Positions 34,540 through 43,955 are shown, counted from the stretch's first letter. The stretch is 64,000 nucleotides of DNA from Parasegetibacter sp. NRK P23 (GCF_023721715.1 NZ_JAMDLG010000001.1:3573784-3637783); one strand, 5' to 3'. Made by a program: numbers and translations. The notes: generated by a model from the letters alone, not told the origin.

Positions 34540-36567
34540 ATGGGAATGCTCGGTGGTGTCAGCCTGCTCTTCATTGGCGGCATTGTATTTTTCGTCTTTA
34601 TTATTCTCTTCGCTTTCGCTACATTCTACAAGAAAATTCCGCAGGGGAAAGCCATTGTGCGTACCGGTGTGGGTGGCGGTAAGGTAGCCTTCAACAAAGG
34701 AATGTATGTGATCCCCATCCTGCATAAAATGGAGATCATGGATATTTCTGTAAAGAAATTGCAGATAGACCGGATGGAACACGACGGCCTGATCTGTAAG
34801 GATAACATCCGTGCCGACATCAAAGTGGCCTTCTTTGTGCGGGTAAACAAAAATGTGGATGATGTGCTGAATGTGGCGCAGATCATTGGTACCGACAGAG
34901 CCAGTGATGTGGATACTTTACGCAACCTTTTCGAAGCGAAATTTTCTGAAGCGCTGAAAACAGTGGGCAAGAAATTCGACTTCATAGAATTGTACGAAGC
35001 CCGCAGGGAATTCAGAACGGAAATACTGAACATCATCGGTACCGATCTGAACGGGTATATCCTGGACGATTGCGCTATCGACTACCTGGAGCAAACGGAA
35101 ATCACTTTTTTAAGTCCGCAGAATATCCTCGATTCACAAGGCATCAAAAAGATCACTGAACTCACCGCCGAACAGAACATCAAGGCGAACCTGATCAAGC
35201 GGGAGGAAGAGAAAGTGATCAAGAAGCAGAACGTGGAGGCGAGAGAAGCCATCCTGGAGCTGGAGCGCCAGATGGCCGAAAAAGAAGAGAAGCAGCGCAG
35301 AGAGATCGATAACATCCGGGCGCGTGAGAATGCCGAGATCGTGAAAGTGCGGGAAGAAGAGCGGCTGAAAGCGGAAACCGTGCGCATCAGAACCGATGAA
35401 TCCCTGGCCATCCAGGAGGAGAACAAACTGCGCCAGATCATCATCGCTGAAAAGAACAAACAACGTACCGATGCGGTGGAAACAGAAAGGGTGGAAAAGG
35501 ACCGCGCACTGGAAGCGACCGAAAGGGAAAAAATCGTAACCCTCGCTCAGATCGAAAAAGAGAAGACCCTTGAAGTGGAGAAGAAAAATATCCAGGATGT
35601 GATCAGGGATCGTGTGCGTTTGGAAAAAGGCGTGGTGGAAGAGCAGCAGGGGTTAAAAGACATCGAAGCTTTTCGTGCCGTGGAGCGCGAAAAAAGCGTA
35701 GGTATCACACAGGCCAGTCAGCAGGCGGAGGAAAAACTCATCTATACCGTGAAGCAGGCGGAAGCTGAGAAAAAAGCCGCGGAAGAAAGGGCCAAACAAA
35801 TGATCATCGACGCTGAAGCGAAGAAAGAGGCGGCTGTAAAAGAAGCGGAGGCCCGCAAAATACTGGCCGAAGCGCAGGCGCGTGAAGAAGCTACACTTGG
35901 CTTGTCTGAAGCCGAAGTGATGATGGCCAAAGCCGAAGCTGCGGAAAGGCAGGGTACCGTGGATGCTTCCGTGATCGAGAAGATCGCTGAGGCGAGACGC
36001 AAGGAAGGCTTAACGCAGGCCGAGGTTACCAAAGAGAAAGCGCTTGCCGAAGCCGCGGGCATAGAAGAAAAAGCCGAAGCCATGAAGAAGCTGGATGCTG
36101 TTGGGAAGGACCATGAAGAATTCAAACTCCTGCTCACCAAAGAGAAAGACATCGCCCTGGCGCAAATCAATATTCAAAAAGATATCGCCGACGCGCAGGC
36201 TGGTGTGCTGGCCGAAGCGCTCAGGTCAGCGAATATCGATATCGTGGGTGGAGAAACCATGTTCTTCCAGAACATCGTCAACCAGATTTCCAACGCCAAA
36301 GGATTTGACCGCCTCATCAATGAGAGTGAGAACGCTACTCAATTGAAAACCGCGCTCATAGGCGATGGTTCCAACAGCGGCGACCTGTTGGAACGTATCC
36401 GCGGTTTCGCGGAGAAATACAATATCAGTACCAATGATATCAAGAACCTGACCATTTCCAGTTTAATTTTGAAGATGCAGCAACAGAGTTCAGAAGGAGA
36501 CAGGCCAATGCTGCTGAACCTCGCGAACCTCGCCAGCAGCCTGGGCATTTCTAATAAGAAATTGTAA
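34540..36567 (+). CDS. Flotillin-family (SPFH/band 7) membrane scaffold, YqiK-like
   Basis: A 675-residue protein with one N-terminal TM helix (about 7-29, LLFIGGIVFFVFIILFAF). An SPFH/band 7 domain follows (about 30-210, GKAIVRTGVGGGKVAFNKGMYVIPILHKMEIMDI to ILDDCAIDYLEQTEI), then a very long charged coiled coil rich in Glu, Lys, Arg and Ala (about 225-560). The C-terminal domain includes VGGETMFFQNIVNQ. Flotillins assemble large cages or scaffolds in membrane microdomains. The YqiJ-like gene just upstream is its usual partner. A hairpin and degenerate repeats, not a clear terminator, separate it from the AAA+ gene. Confidence 0.92.
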   Translation: MGMLGGVSLLFIGGIVFFVFIILFAFATFYKKIPQGKAIVRTGVGGGKVAFNKGMYVIPILHKMEIMDISVKKLQIDRMEHDGLICKDNIRADIKVAFFVRVNKNVDDVLNVAQIIGTDRASDVDTLRNLFEAKFSEALKTVGKKFDFIELYEARREFRTEILNIIGTDLNGYILDDCAIDYLEQTEITFLSPQNILDSQGIKKITELTAEQNIKANLIKREEEKVIKKQNVEAREAILELERQMAEKEEKQRREIDNIRARENAEIVKVREEERLKAETVRIRTDESLAIQEENKLRQIIIAEKNKQRTDAVETERVEKDRALEATEREKIVTLAQIEKEKTLEVEKKNIQDVIRDRVRLEKGVVEEQQGLKDIEAFRAVEREKSVGITQASQQAEEKLIYTVKQAEAEKKAAEERAKQMIIDAEAKKEAAVKEAEARKILAEAQAREEATLGLSEAEVMMAKAEAAERQGTVDASVIEKIAEARRKEGLTQAEVTKEKALAEAAGIEEKAEAMKKLDAVGKDHEEFKLLLTKEKDIALAQINIQKDIADAQAGVLAEALRSANIDIVGGETMFFQNIVNQISNAKGFDRLINESENATQLKTALIGDGSNSGDLLERIRGFAEKYNISTNDIKNLTISSLILKMQQQSSEGDRPMLLNLANLASSLGISNKKL

Positions 36568-36574
36568 AGTTTTA

Positions 36575-36621
36575 CAAAGACGCAAAGTGCCGGTGCAATT
36601 GAACCGCTCCTTGCGTCTTTG
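36575..36621. repeat. CGCAAAG-type intergenic hairpin
   Basis: A perfect 11-bp inverted repeat (CAAAGACGCAA at 36575-36585, TTGCGTCTTTG at 36611-36621), 7 nt after the flotillin stop. The sequence resembles a dispersed intergenic repeat I know from Bacteroidota. It has no T run, so it is more likely a repeat or an RNA-stability hairpin than a terminator. Confidence 0.55.
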
Positions 36622-36624
36622 CTC

Positions 36625-36695
36625 CTGCGAGGCCGCAAGGCTGCGAGGCACGAAGCAGGAAGCAGCGCGTCTTTGCGAGATACAAAGCAATCGCG
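36625..36695. repeat. Degenerate TGCGAGGnACGAAGCA repeats
   Basis: One good copy (TGCGAGGCACGAAGCAGGA, 36642-36660), one partial copy before it (from 36626) and one diverged copy after it (TTGCGAGATACAAAGCAA, from 36674). The same unit forms the array at 44945-45240. They lie in the leader of the AAA+ gene. Confidence 0.65.
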
Positions 36696-36747
36696 TGAAA
36701 AAATCCTTCCACCTTATCACTTAGTTCGCTTCAGAAAGTATTCAAGC

Positions 36748-39700
36748 ATGGCAAGTACTGAAAACACAACAACGATATTAGATTCCGGTACTTACGAAAT
36801 CATCCGGAGCCGGCTGGAGCAGCAACGGATCGAACTCGCGCAGCGGCTCGCGCAACTGAACGCCGCACGGAAGGAAATATTCAGTTCCTCCGGCTTCCGC
36901 CTTGTGGCCAACCAGCGCATTACCACCGGTAACAATGGCGTGGCAAGGGGTATTATGGCGTTCGGGGAACTCACCCTATTCGCTTATAATGTACATTTCG
37001 GTTTGCGCGAAGACATCCGCCTCAGCGATGTGTTCAGCATCTACAAATTTACCGGCGATCACTTTGAACCGCAACCACTCACGCTGATCGAAGATGAAAA
37101 TTTCATCACCGATTTTACCAACCTGTATAAATATTACAGAGACTCCATTTTCGCCAGATTCACCAAAACGGAGCACTATCTCTACATGATCTTCCAGACA
37201 GGCAAAAGCGCCGACGACAGGAAGGCGTTCAAATGGCTGATAAAAAACGACCAGCTTTTTTATGTGGACGACAGGAGCGTACACGAGGTGAAAAAAGCGC
37301 CGCAGTACGATTTTAACTGGATCAAAACCGACCTCAGCAACCGGAGGCTCGGCGTTCATCCCCACATCTCGGTGATGGATAAGGTGTTCATAGAAGCACT
37401 AAACGGAGATGTTACTTTTAAGATCGAAAACAACACGGATACAGGAAAGGGTATCTTCTCCGATCCTGTCCTTAACAAAGACCAGCAACTCGATGATGCG
37501 GAATACTATTACGGAGACCTGGGCAACCTGGTTCCTATCAAGATAAAACCCTACCAGGAAGATTTTCGCGCCTACATCTTTAATGTACGGACCAAACAGG
37601 TGATGCCCATCCCTTCTTTGCTGGATGCGGGTGTGTTGTTGCCCGACAACCAGGGCATTATCTTCCCCAACGGTTATTACCTCCAGAACGGAGAATACAA
37701 GCTTTTTGAATCGGACCTTACTGAACTTGAATTCGTACGCAGCATCGCCTCCCCAAATGGTGAGGATTTCCTGTACGTTTTTTACCAGCGTGTGCTGAAC
37801 ACCTATGTGCTGATGTCGTACAATATGATACAGCAACAGGTGGAAACGCCCATCGTTTGCAACGGGTTCACGGTATTTGATGATGGTATGCTGGTGTATT
37901 TCCGTTCGGAGCCGGAAGCGGTAAGGCACCACCAGGTGCAGATCTGGCAAACGCCCTATACATTGGCTTTGGAGGAGAACACCGCGATGAGTGGAAACGT
38001 GTTGTTTAAGATCGGCAACAAGGACATCGTGAGCGCGATGAGCGAGAGCCAGGAAGTAATTCAGTTGTTGCAGAAAGAAGACAGTTACGAGGCGCTCTAT
38101 GAAGACGTTTACAAGCGGGCCAATGATATCCTCGACGCTTACTTCTGGATCAGGGACGATGCCACGTTCAACCTGGCCGCTCCTTTAACGCAGATCAGGG
38201 ATATCGCGGACACCGCGATCGATGAATTCGCGAAAGTGCAGGCCCAGCGCAAACACGCGAAAGATACGCTGGATGCCGTGCGCAAAAGAGTGGATCAACT
38301 GGTGGTGGATGTAAAGAACGCGTCCATCAGTTCGCTTGATCAACTGGTGGACCTGCTGGCCGCCACCAGGAACATGCAGGGCGCGGTGATTGACCTGCTC
38401 AACGTCAGGTATATGGACGTGCCGGCGGTGGAAGAACTGAAAACCTTACTGCAACAATACAACGCCCGGCTGTCTGAGGATACGATTCATTTTTTGCTGA
38501 AGGAAGAGGCGCTTGCGCCTTATGAAAAACGAGTGGCCGAACAGAAAAAAGCGGCTTCAGCCGTTGCCAAAGTAATTGACGCGGTGCCTGTGGAAGAGGC
38601 TGTGAAAGGGATCGCAACAGGATTGGAAATGCTGATCGATATCCTGAACAGCTTAAAAATAGAAGATACCACACAGGCGACGAAGATCATCGAAAAGATA
38701 TCGCTCATCTTCGCTTCCCTGAATGAAGTAAAGGCCGAACTGGTGCGTACCACCACCGCGTTGCGCACGAAAGAATCCACGAGCGAATTTTATGCACAGC
38801 TGACTTTACTCGACCAGAGCATTGTCAATTTCCTGGACCTCTCCACTTCTCCCGAAAAATGTGAGGAATATTTTACGAAGATCAGTATACAGGTGGAGGA
38901 GCTGGAAAGTAAGTTCGCGGATTTCGAGGAGTTTGTCGGGAAGATCGCCGATAAACGGGATGAGGTCATTAAAGCGTTTAATGGTAAGAAAGACCTTCTG
39001 GTGGCCCAGCTCAATAAACGCAGCGCCGCACTTGAACAGATTGGTGTCAGGGTACTGAAAAACATTGAGAACAAAGCACAGTCGTTCACCGATAAAGAAA
39101 GTATTTACGCGTTCTTTTCCACCGATCTGATGATCGATAAAATACGTGGATTGTCAGAAGAATTGCGGACGCTTGGCGATGTAGCCAAAGCGGAAAACCT
39201 GGATAACCTTCTGAAAGTGGCGCAGGAAACTGCGCTCCGCAACCTGAAAGACAAAACGGACCTGTTCGCCAACGGGCAGAATGTGATCGCGCTGGGTCCG
39301 TACAAGTTCGTCGTCAACAAGCAGGTGCTCGACCTCACTATTGTCCGGAGGAATGAACGGCTTTTCTTTCACCTCACGGGTACCGGTTTTTACAAGGAAG
39401 TGACCGCGGAAACTTTGTACACGTACCGTTCGATATGGGAGCAGGAACTGGTTTCGGAAAACATTGAAGTGTACCGTTCCGAATACCTGGCGCACCAAAC
39501 CTTGGTTGAAAATAATAAACATCCTGCACCATGGGATGCGGAAGCTTTTATTAACGAACGCACGGAGCGTGATTACGCGGCCGCGTACATGAAAGGGGTG
39601 CACAATACGGATGCCCTGCTTATTTTTAACGGGCTGAAAAAACTGCGGGATGAACTGGGCATTCTTGAATTCGCGCCGGCAGTCCGCGTGGCAGCGCAGT

Positions 39701-41592
39701 TGTTTTGGTTCTCCTTAGATGAAAATACACAAAACAGGCTGCTGCAACTGATCGCCGCGGCATATGCTATTGAACAAAGTTTCCCTGGCGGACAACGTGC
39801 GGCATTCGTGGAAAAGGAGATCGTTGAACAGTATCACAAACAGATGGGTTCCGGTGCTGCCATAAACCCTTCTTCCGTTGCACATTATTTGTACAGAGAG
39901 TTCTCCGGTTCCGGGAATTTTACCTGCAGCGAACAGGCTGTTCACCTTAAGAAGGCTTTCAGGGATCATCTTTTCTCCGTGAAGCGGACTGAAATTTTTG
40001 AACAGGAAGCCGCTAATACCATGTTCTCTGTTGAAGAGCGGTTCCACATCATCTACAGTTGGCTCCGGGCTTTTCTTTCAGCACAAACAACGGAGACAGA
40101 TGAATTTTATGTAGAGGAAACCGTTTGCCTCTTGCTTTTCAGGGACCATCCTTACCGTGAACGGCCGGCATCGGACCATCTATGGCTGGAAGGCATGAAG
40201 GGTACGCACGCCGTTATTATGGAAGGAGGAAAATACCTGTTGCATTACCACAGGTTCCTTCAGAAAATGCAAACATATTCAGAAACGATCGTGCCTGCTT
40301 TTACGGCGTTCAACCAGGAAAAGGAGCGATTGGTGAAGGCGTACAAACAGCAGTTGAAGATTGCCGAGTTCGAACCGAAAGTGCTGAGTTCATTCGTAAG
40401 GAACCGACTAATCAACGAAGTGTATTTCCCACTGATCGGCGCCAATCTTGCGAAGCAGATCGGGGCTGCGGGAGATGATAAACGTACGGCCAGGATGGGC
40501 ATGCTGCTGCTGGTATCGCCACCGGGTTACGGTAAAACAACCCTGATGGAGTACCTGGCCAAAACGATGGGATTACATTTTGTAAAGATCAACGGCCCTA
40601 CGATCGGACATCAGATTACTTCAATCGATCCGCTGGAAGCCACCACATCAGGCGCAAGGGAAGAATTGAAGAAGATCAACCTTTCGTTTGAAATGGCGGA
40701 TAACGTGATGTTGTACATTGATGATATCCAGCATTGCAGCGCCGAATTCCTGCAAAAATTCATCTCCCTCGCGGATGGACAACGCAAGATGGATGGCATC
40801 TTTGAAGGCGACAGCAAAACTTATGACCTGCGGGGAAAACGCTTTTGTGTGGTAATGGCCGGAAACCCTTACACAGAAAGCGGAGAGCAATTCAAAATAC
40901 CAGATATGCTCGCCAACCGGGCCGATGTGTATAACCTCGGTGATGTGATCGGCGGATCTGATCAGCTCTTTAAACTTAGTCTGGTCGAAAACGCCATAGC
41001 CGAGAATATTTACCTCCAGCGCATTGCCGGCCGAAGTTTCGATGATTTGTATAAACTGATCAATTACGTTGAAACCAACAGCGAATTGCTACCCGAACTG
41101 GAAGGTAACTACAACCGGCAGGAAACTGAAGACGCCATTGCTGTGTTGAAAAGTGTATTGCGCATAAGGGACATTGTTGTTAAAGTGAATGCCCACTATA
41201 TCGCCAGTGCAGCCATGAAAGACGCATACAGAACCGAACCGCCATTTAAGTTGCAGGGTTCATACCGCAACATGAATAGAATGGTGGGCAAAGTGGTGCC
41301 GTTAATGAACGAGGAGGAAGTACGCATGCTTATCCGTTCTCATTACGACGGTGAATCTCAAACGCTTACTTCCGATGCGGAAGCCAACCTCCTCAAATTG
41401 AAAGAGATCGCGGGATTCCTTGCTCCTGAGGAGGCCACACGCTGGCAACAGATTGTGGAAGTTTTTAGAAAGAACAACAGGTTCAGCGGACTGGAAGCAA
41501 ACGATACGTCCGGGCAGATGCTCACACAGTTAAGTGCTTTCAACGAACACCTGGAGGCGATCGCGAAGGCACTTGGAAGGAATTCATCCTAA
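36748..41592 (+). CDS. Giant AAA+ ATPase of the PspA-flotillin cassette ('DNA repair ATPase'-type)
   Basis: A 1614-residue protein. The start at ATG 36748 is chosen because the longer frame upstream reads through interspersed repeats. Residues about 1-430 form a beta-rich region (FGELTLFAYNVHFGLREDIRL, FYVDDRSVHEVKK, DFLYVFYQRVLNTYVLMSYN) that may be a propeller. About 440-860 is alpha-helical coiled coil; 860-1200 is mixed. The AAA+ module is C-terminal: Walker A SPPGYGKTTLMEY with K1263, Walker B MLYIDDIQH with D1325/D1326, then VVMAGNPYTESG and ANRADVYNLGD. Database relatives are often labelled DNA repair ATPase, but nothing here shows DNA action. The context points to membrane remodelling with PspA and flotillin. 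Confidence 0.85.
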   Translation: MASTENTTTILDSGTYEIIRSRLEQQRIELAQRLAQLNAARKEIFSSSGFRLVANQRITTGNNGVARGIMAFGELTLFAYNVHFGLREDIRLSDVFSIYKFTGDHFEPQPLTLIEDENFITDFTNLYKYYRDSIFARFTKTEHYLYMIFQTGKSADDRKAFKWLIKNDQLFYVDDRSVHEVKKAPQYDFNWIKTDLSNRRLGVHPHISVMDKVFIEALNGDVTFKIENNTDTGKGIFSDPVLNKDQQLDDAEYYYGDLGNLVPIKIKPYQEDFRAYIFNVRTKQVMPIPSLLDAGVLLPDNQGIIFPNGYYLQNGEYKLFESDLTELEFVRSIASPNGEDFLYVFYQRVLNTYVLMSYNMIQQQVETPIVCNGFTVFDDGMLVYFRSEPEAVRHHQVQIWQTPYTLALEENTAMSGNVLFKIGNKDIVSAMSESQEVIQLLQKEDSYEALYEDVYKRANDILDAYFWIRDDATFNLAAPLTQIRDIADTAIDEFAKVQAQRKHAKDTLDAVRKRVDQLVVDVKNASISSLDQLVDLLAATRNMQGAVIDLLNVRYMDVPAVEELKTLLQQYNARLSEDTIHFLLKEEALAPYEKRVAEQKKAASAVAKVIDAVPVEEAVKGIATGLEMLIDILNSLKIEDTTQATKIIEKISLIFASLNEVKAELVRTTTALRTKESTSEFYAQLTLLDQSIVNFLDLSTSPEKCEEYFTKISIQVEELESKFADFEEFVGKIADKRDEVIKAFNGKKDLLVAQLNKRSAALEQIGVRVLKNIENKAQSFTDKESIYAFFSTDLMIDKIRGLSEELRTLGDVAKAENLDNLLKVAQETALRNLKDKTDLFANGQNVIALGPYKFVVNKQVLDLTIVRRNERLFFHLTGTGFYKEVTAETLYTYRSIWEQELVSENIEVYRSEYLAHQTLVENNKHPAPWDAEAFINERTERDYAAAYMKGVHNTDALLIFNGLKKLRDELGILEFAPAVRVAAQLFWFSLDENTQNRLLQLIAAAYAIEQSFPGGQRAAFVEKEIVEQYHKQMGSGAAINPSSVAHYLYREFSGSGNFTCSEQAVHLKKAFRDHLFSVKRTEIFEQEAANTMFSVEERFHIIYSWLRAFLSAQTTETDEFYVEETVCLLLFRDHPYRERPASDHLWLEGMKGTHAVIMEGGKYLLHYHRFLQKMQTYSETIVPAFTAFNQEKERLVKAYKQQLKIAEFEPKVLSSFVRNRLINEVYFPLIGANLAKQIGAAGDDKRTARMGMLLLVSPPGYGKTTLMEYLAKTMGLHFVKINGPTIGHQITSIDPLEATTSGAREELKKINLSFEMADNVMLYIDDIQHCSAEFLQKFISLADGQRKMDGIFEGDSKTYDLRGKRFCVVMAGNPYTESGEQFKIPDMLANRADVYNLGDVIGGSDQLFKLSLVENAIAENIYLQRIAGRSFDDLYKLINYVETNSELLPELEGNYNRQETEDAIAVLKSVLRIRDIVVKVNAHYIASAAMKDAYRTEPPFKLQGSYRNMNRMVGKVVPLMNEEEVRMLIRSHYDGESQTLTSDAEANLLKLKEIAGFLAPEEATRWQQIVEVFRKNNRFSGLEANDTSGQMLTQLSAFNEHLEAIAKALGRNSS

Positions 41593-41604
41593 AAAAGCAA
41601 TCGG

Positions 41605-41634
41605 TTGCAAACAAAAACTAAACCATTACATTTG
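41605..41634 (+). promoter_or_regulatory. Promoter of the GH97 gene
   Basis: TTG at 41605-41607 and an exact TACATTTG at 41627-41634, spacer 19 nt, with the ATG 25 nt downstream. The GH97 gene thus has its own promoter just after the AAA+ stop. Confidence 0.7.
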
Positions 41635-41658
41635 CAACTGAAACTCTAAAAAAGCTAT

Positions 41659-43593
41659 ATGAAATTTCCCTTGCTCGCCTGCTGCACCCTGCTCTTCCTG
41701 CAGGGCATGACCCAGGATGCTGTTGTATTCAGTCCGGATAAAAAATTAAAAGTAGCCATCTCCGTTCAGGATGGAAAACCCATGTACTCCGTGAACCTCG
41801 CGGGAAAAGATATGCTGGAGGCTTCTCCGCTGGGGTTAACCACCAATGAAGGGGATTTCAGCGCCGGTATGAAATTCATCAGCAGCACCGAAGGAAAGGT
41901 GGAGAAAGACTATAGTGTAAAAACGATCAAGAAATCGCAGGTACATTACCTGGCCAATAAGCTCACCTGCACCTTCGAGAATTCACAACAGAAGAAGATC
42001 AATGTGGTGTTCCAGGTAAGCGACAACAATATTGCTTTCCGGTACGAACTTCCTGCCTGGGGAGACCGAAGAAGTTGTGTGGTGGAGCAAGAAGCCACAG
42101 GTTACCAGTTCCCCGCTGTTACCACAACCTTTCTGTCCGGGATGATGTCGCCCATGACCGGTTTCGCGCGTACCGCACCCAGTTATGAAAGCGGCTACCA
42201 GGCCGATGCCCCGATGCCCGCTCCTGGTGGAAGAAAAAGGAATTATGTATTTCCCGGGCTTTTCCATGTTGGTGATAACGGATGGGTATTGCTTTCAGAA
42301 ACCGGCGTGCGCAGTCTGTATTGTGCCTCAAGCCTTGGGGATGGCGGCGCTAACGGACTCTATACACTTCAATATCCCGATCAGCGCCAGAACAACGGTT
42401 TCGGCAGTACGGGCGCGGCCATCGCGCTTCCGGGAGAAACACCCTGGCGTACCATCACCGTCGGACAGAACCTGAAACCCATCGTGGAAACTACTATTCC
42501 GTATGATGTGGTGGAGCCGTTGTACGAACCTTCACAAGAGTATAAATTCGGAAAATCGACCTGGAGCTGGATCGTATGGCAGGACCAGAGCATGAACTAC
42601 GACGACCAGGTGAAGTACATCGATCTCGCCGCGGCCATGGGGTATGAATACATCCTGATGGATGCGTTGTGGGATACCAATATCGGCAAAGACCGGATGA
42701 AAGAACTGATCCGTTATGCCGCCTCCAAAAAAGTGGAAGTGTTCTTATGGTACAATTCCAACGGGCCATTCAACGATGCGCCACAAGGACCACGCAACAA
42801 AATGAGTGCGTCCATCGAACGGAAGAAAGAGATGAAATGGTTGCAGGAAGCGGGCGTGAAGGGACTGAAAGTGGATTTCTTCGGTGGCGATAAACAAGAA
42901 ACCATGCGCCTCTATGAAGATATTCTTTCCGATGCGAACGATCATGGGCTGATGATTATTTTTCATGGCACCACACTCCCGCGAGGATGGGAGATCATGT
43001 ACCCCAACTTTGTGGGCGGGGAAGCGGTGGTGGCATCGGAAATGCTGATCTTTTCACAACAGGTACGCGAGCAGGAAGCCTTCAATGCCACGCTGCATCC
43101 CTTTATCCGCAACGCGGTGGCCAGCATGGAATTTGGTGGCGTATTCCTGAATAAATTCCTGGTAAGAAGCAACAGGGACCGGAACAAACGCCTTACCACA
43201 GACGCTTTCCAACTGGCAACGGCTGTGCTGTTCCAGAACCCGGTGCAAATGTTCGCCCTCACGCCAAACAACCTTACGGACGCCCCGGATTTCGCGATTG
43301 ATTTTATGAAGAAGGTGCCCACTACCTGGGATGAGACTCTGTTCATAGATGGCTATCCCGGGAAATACAGCGTGATCGCACGCCGCAAAGGCGCAGAATG
43401 GTATGTGGCGGGTGTGAATGCTGAAAAAGAAGCAAGGAAACTGAAACTGAACCTGCCCATGTTCGCGGGAAAGAAAGTTCGTTTGTACAACGACGGTAGT
43501 AATAAAGAAAGTTTCTCTAAAGAAGTGGAGGTGAAGAAGAATGGCCTCCTGGAAATTGAGGTACAGTCCGGCGGTGGATTCGTAGTAAAATAA
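41659..43593 (+). CDS. Glycoside hydrolase family 97, retaining (alpha-galactosidase-type)
   Basis: A 644-residue exported enzyme with a signal peptide (LLACCTLLFLQGMTQ). The N-terminal beta-sandwich (about 20-280) carries FSPDKKLKVAISVQDGKPMYSV and NNIAFRYELP. The (beta/alpha)8 barrel starts near TWSWIVWQDQSMNYDDQVKYIDLAAAMG, and a small C-terminal sandwich follows. GVKGLKVDFFGGDKQ holds D406, and E461 (VVASE) lies 55 residues on. The same spacing separates nucleophile D415 and acid/base E470 in the retaining Bacteroides GH97b alpha-galactosidase as I recall it; inverting SusB-type members have Glu machinery instead. It should release alpha-galactosyl or similar sugars in the periplasm. It has its own promoter and terminator. 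Confidence 0.92.
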   Translation: MKFPLLACCTLLFLQGMTQDAVVFSPDKKLKVAISVQDGKPMYSVNLAGKDMLEASPLGLTTNEGDFSAGMKFISSTEGKVEKDYSVKTIKKSQVHYLANKLTCTFENSQQKKINVVFQVSDNNIAFRYELPAWGDRRSCVVEQEATGYQFPAVTTTFLSGMMSPMTGFARTAPSYESGYQADAPMPAPGGRKRNYVFPGLFHVGDNGWVLLSETGVRSLYCASSLGDGGANGLYTLQYPDQRQNNGFGSTGAAIALPGETPWRTITVGQNLKPIVETTIPYDVVEPLYEPSQEYKFGKSTWSWIVWQDQSMNYDDQVKYIDLAAAMGYEYILMDALWDTNIGKDRMKELIRYAASKKVEVFLWYNSNGPFNDAPQGPRNKMSASIERKKEMKWLQEAGVKGLKVDFFGGDKQETMRLYEDILSDANDHGLMIIFHGTTLPRGWEIMYPNFVGGEAVVASEMLIFSQQVREQEAFNATLHPFIRNAVASMEFGGVFLNKFLVRSNRDRNKRLTTDAFQLATAVLFQNPVQMFALTPNNLTDAPDFAIDFMKKVPTTWDETLFIDGYPGKYSVIARRKGAEWYVAGVNAEKEARKLKLNLPMFAGKKVRLYNDGSNKESFSKEVEVKKNGLLEIEVQSGGGFVVK

Positions 43594-43598
43594 GTAGA

Positions 43599-43645
43599 AG
43601 GTGGAGCGGCCGGAAATCAGTGTTGGTGTTCCGGCCGTTCCACCT
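43599..43645 (+). terminator. Terminator hairpin overlapping the end of the cupin gene
   Basis: A 16-bp stem with one G-T pair (43599-43614 with 43630-43645), 5 nt after the GH97 stop. Its second arm lies in the last codons of the convergent cupin gene, so one DNA segment serves both. There is no T run, so efficiency is uncertain. Confidence 0.65.
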
Positions 43646-43946
43646 GCTTCGAAACGGAAAGCCGTATTACACTATCCTGGTTCGCTTTCAGCGAATGCAG
43701 CACATTTGCTTCAAGGCTCACCAGCATTCCTTTCTGCATGGTAAGTACTTCGTTTTCCGTTTCAAAAATGATTTCTCCTTCAACCACTTCAACAACAATA
43801 GCGGCCGCGGCTTTGTGGCTTTTGAGTGCAGTATTTTCCTTCATGCATATCCTGATCTCTTTTGAAAAAGGGGTCTCCATGATGGAAGTGAGCAGTGCTC
43901 TTTCGGGATGGAACTGAAGGTTCTGAAGAATGGCTGCTTGCTGCAT
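43617..43946 (-). CDS. Small cupin-domain protein
   Basis: A 109-residue single-domain cupin. Strands carry the reduced cupin motifs (LKSHKAAAAIVVEVVEGEIIFETENEVLTMQKGMLVSLEANVLHSL in order, quoted here only as landmarks at about 41-87): a His near 44, a Glu in VVEGEI and a His in VLHSL. A single metal site is therefore possible but incomplete against the canonical two-motif set. It is the last gene of an operon whose first genes encode an Rrf2 regulator and a truncated haemoglobin, starting 9 nt after the latter. A role in nitrosative or oxidative stress fits the context. The activity is unknown. Confidence 0.75.
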   Translation of the reverse strand: MQQAAILQNLQFHPERALLTSIMETPFSKEIRICMKENTALKSHKAAAAIVVEVVEGEIIFETENEVLTMQKGMLVSLEANVLHSLKANQDSVIRLSVSKQVERPEHQH

Positions 43947-43955
43947 AGACTTTAT

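Noticed and set aside
35742-36170. Ser/Ala-rich minus-strand frame inside the flotillin gene
   Set aside because: It is the complement of the Glu/Lys/Ala coiled-coil codons and its biased composition is an artefact.
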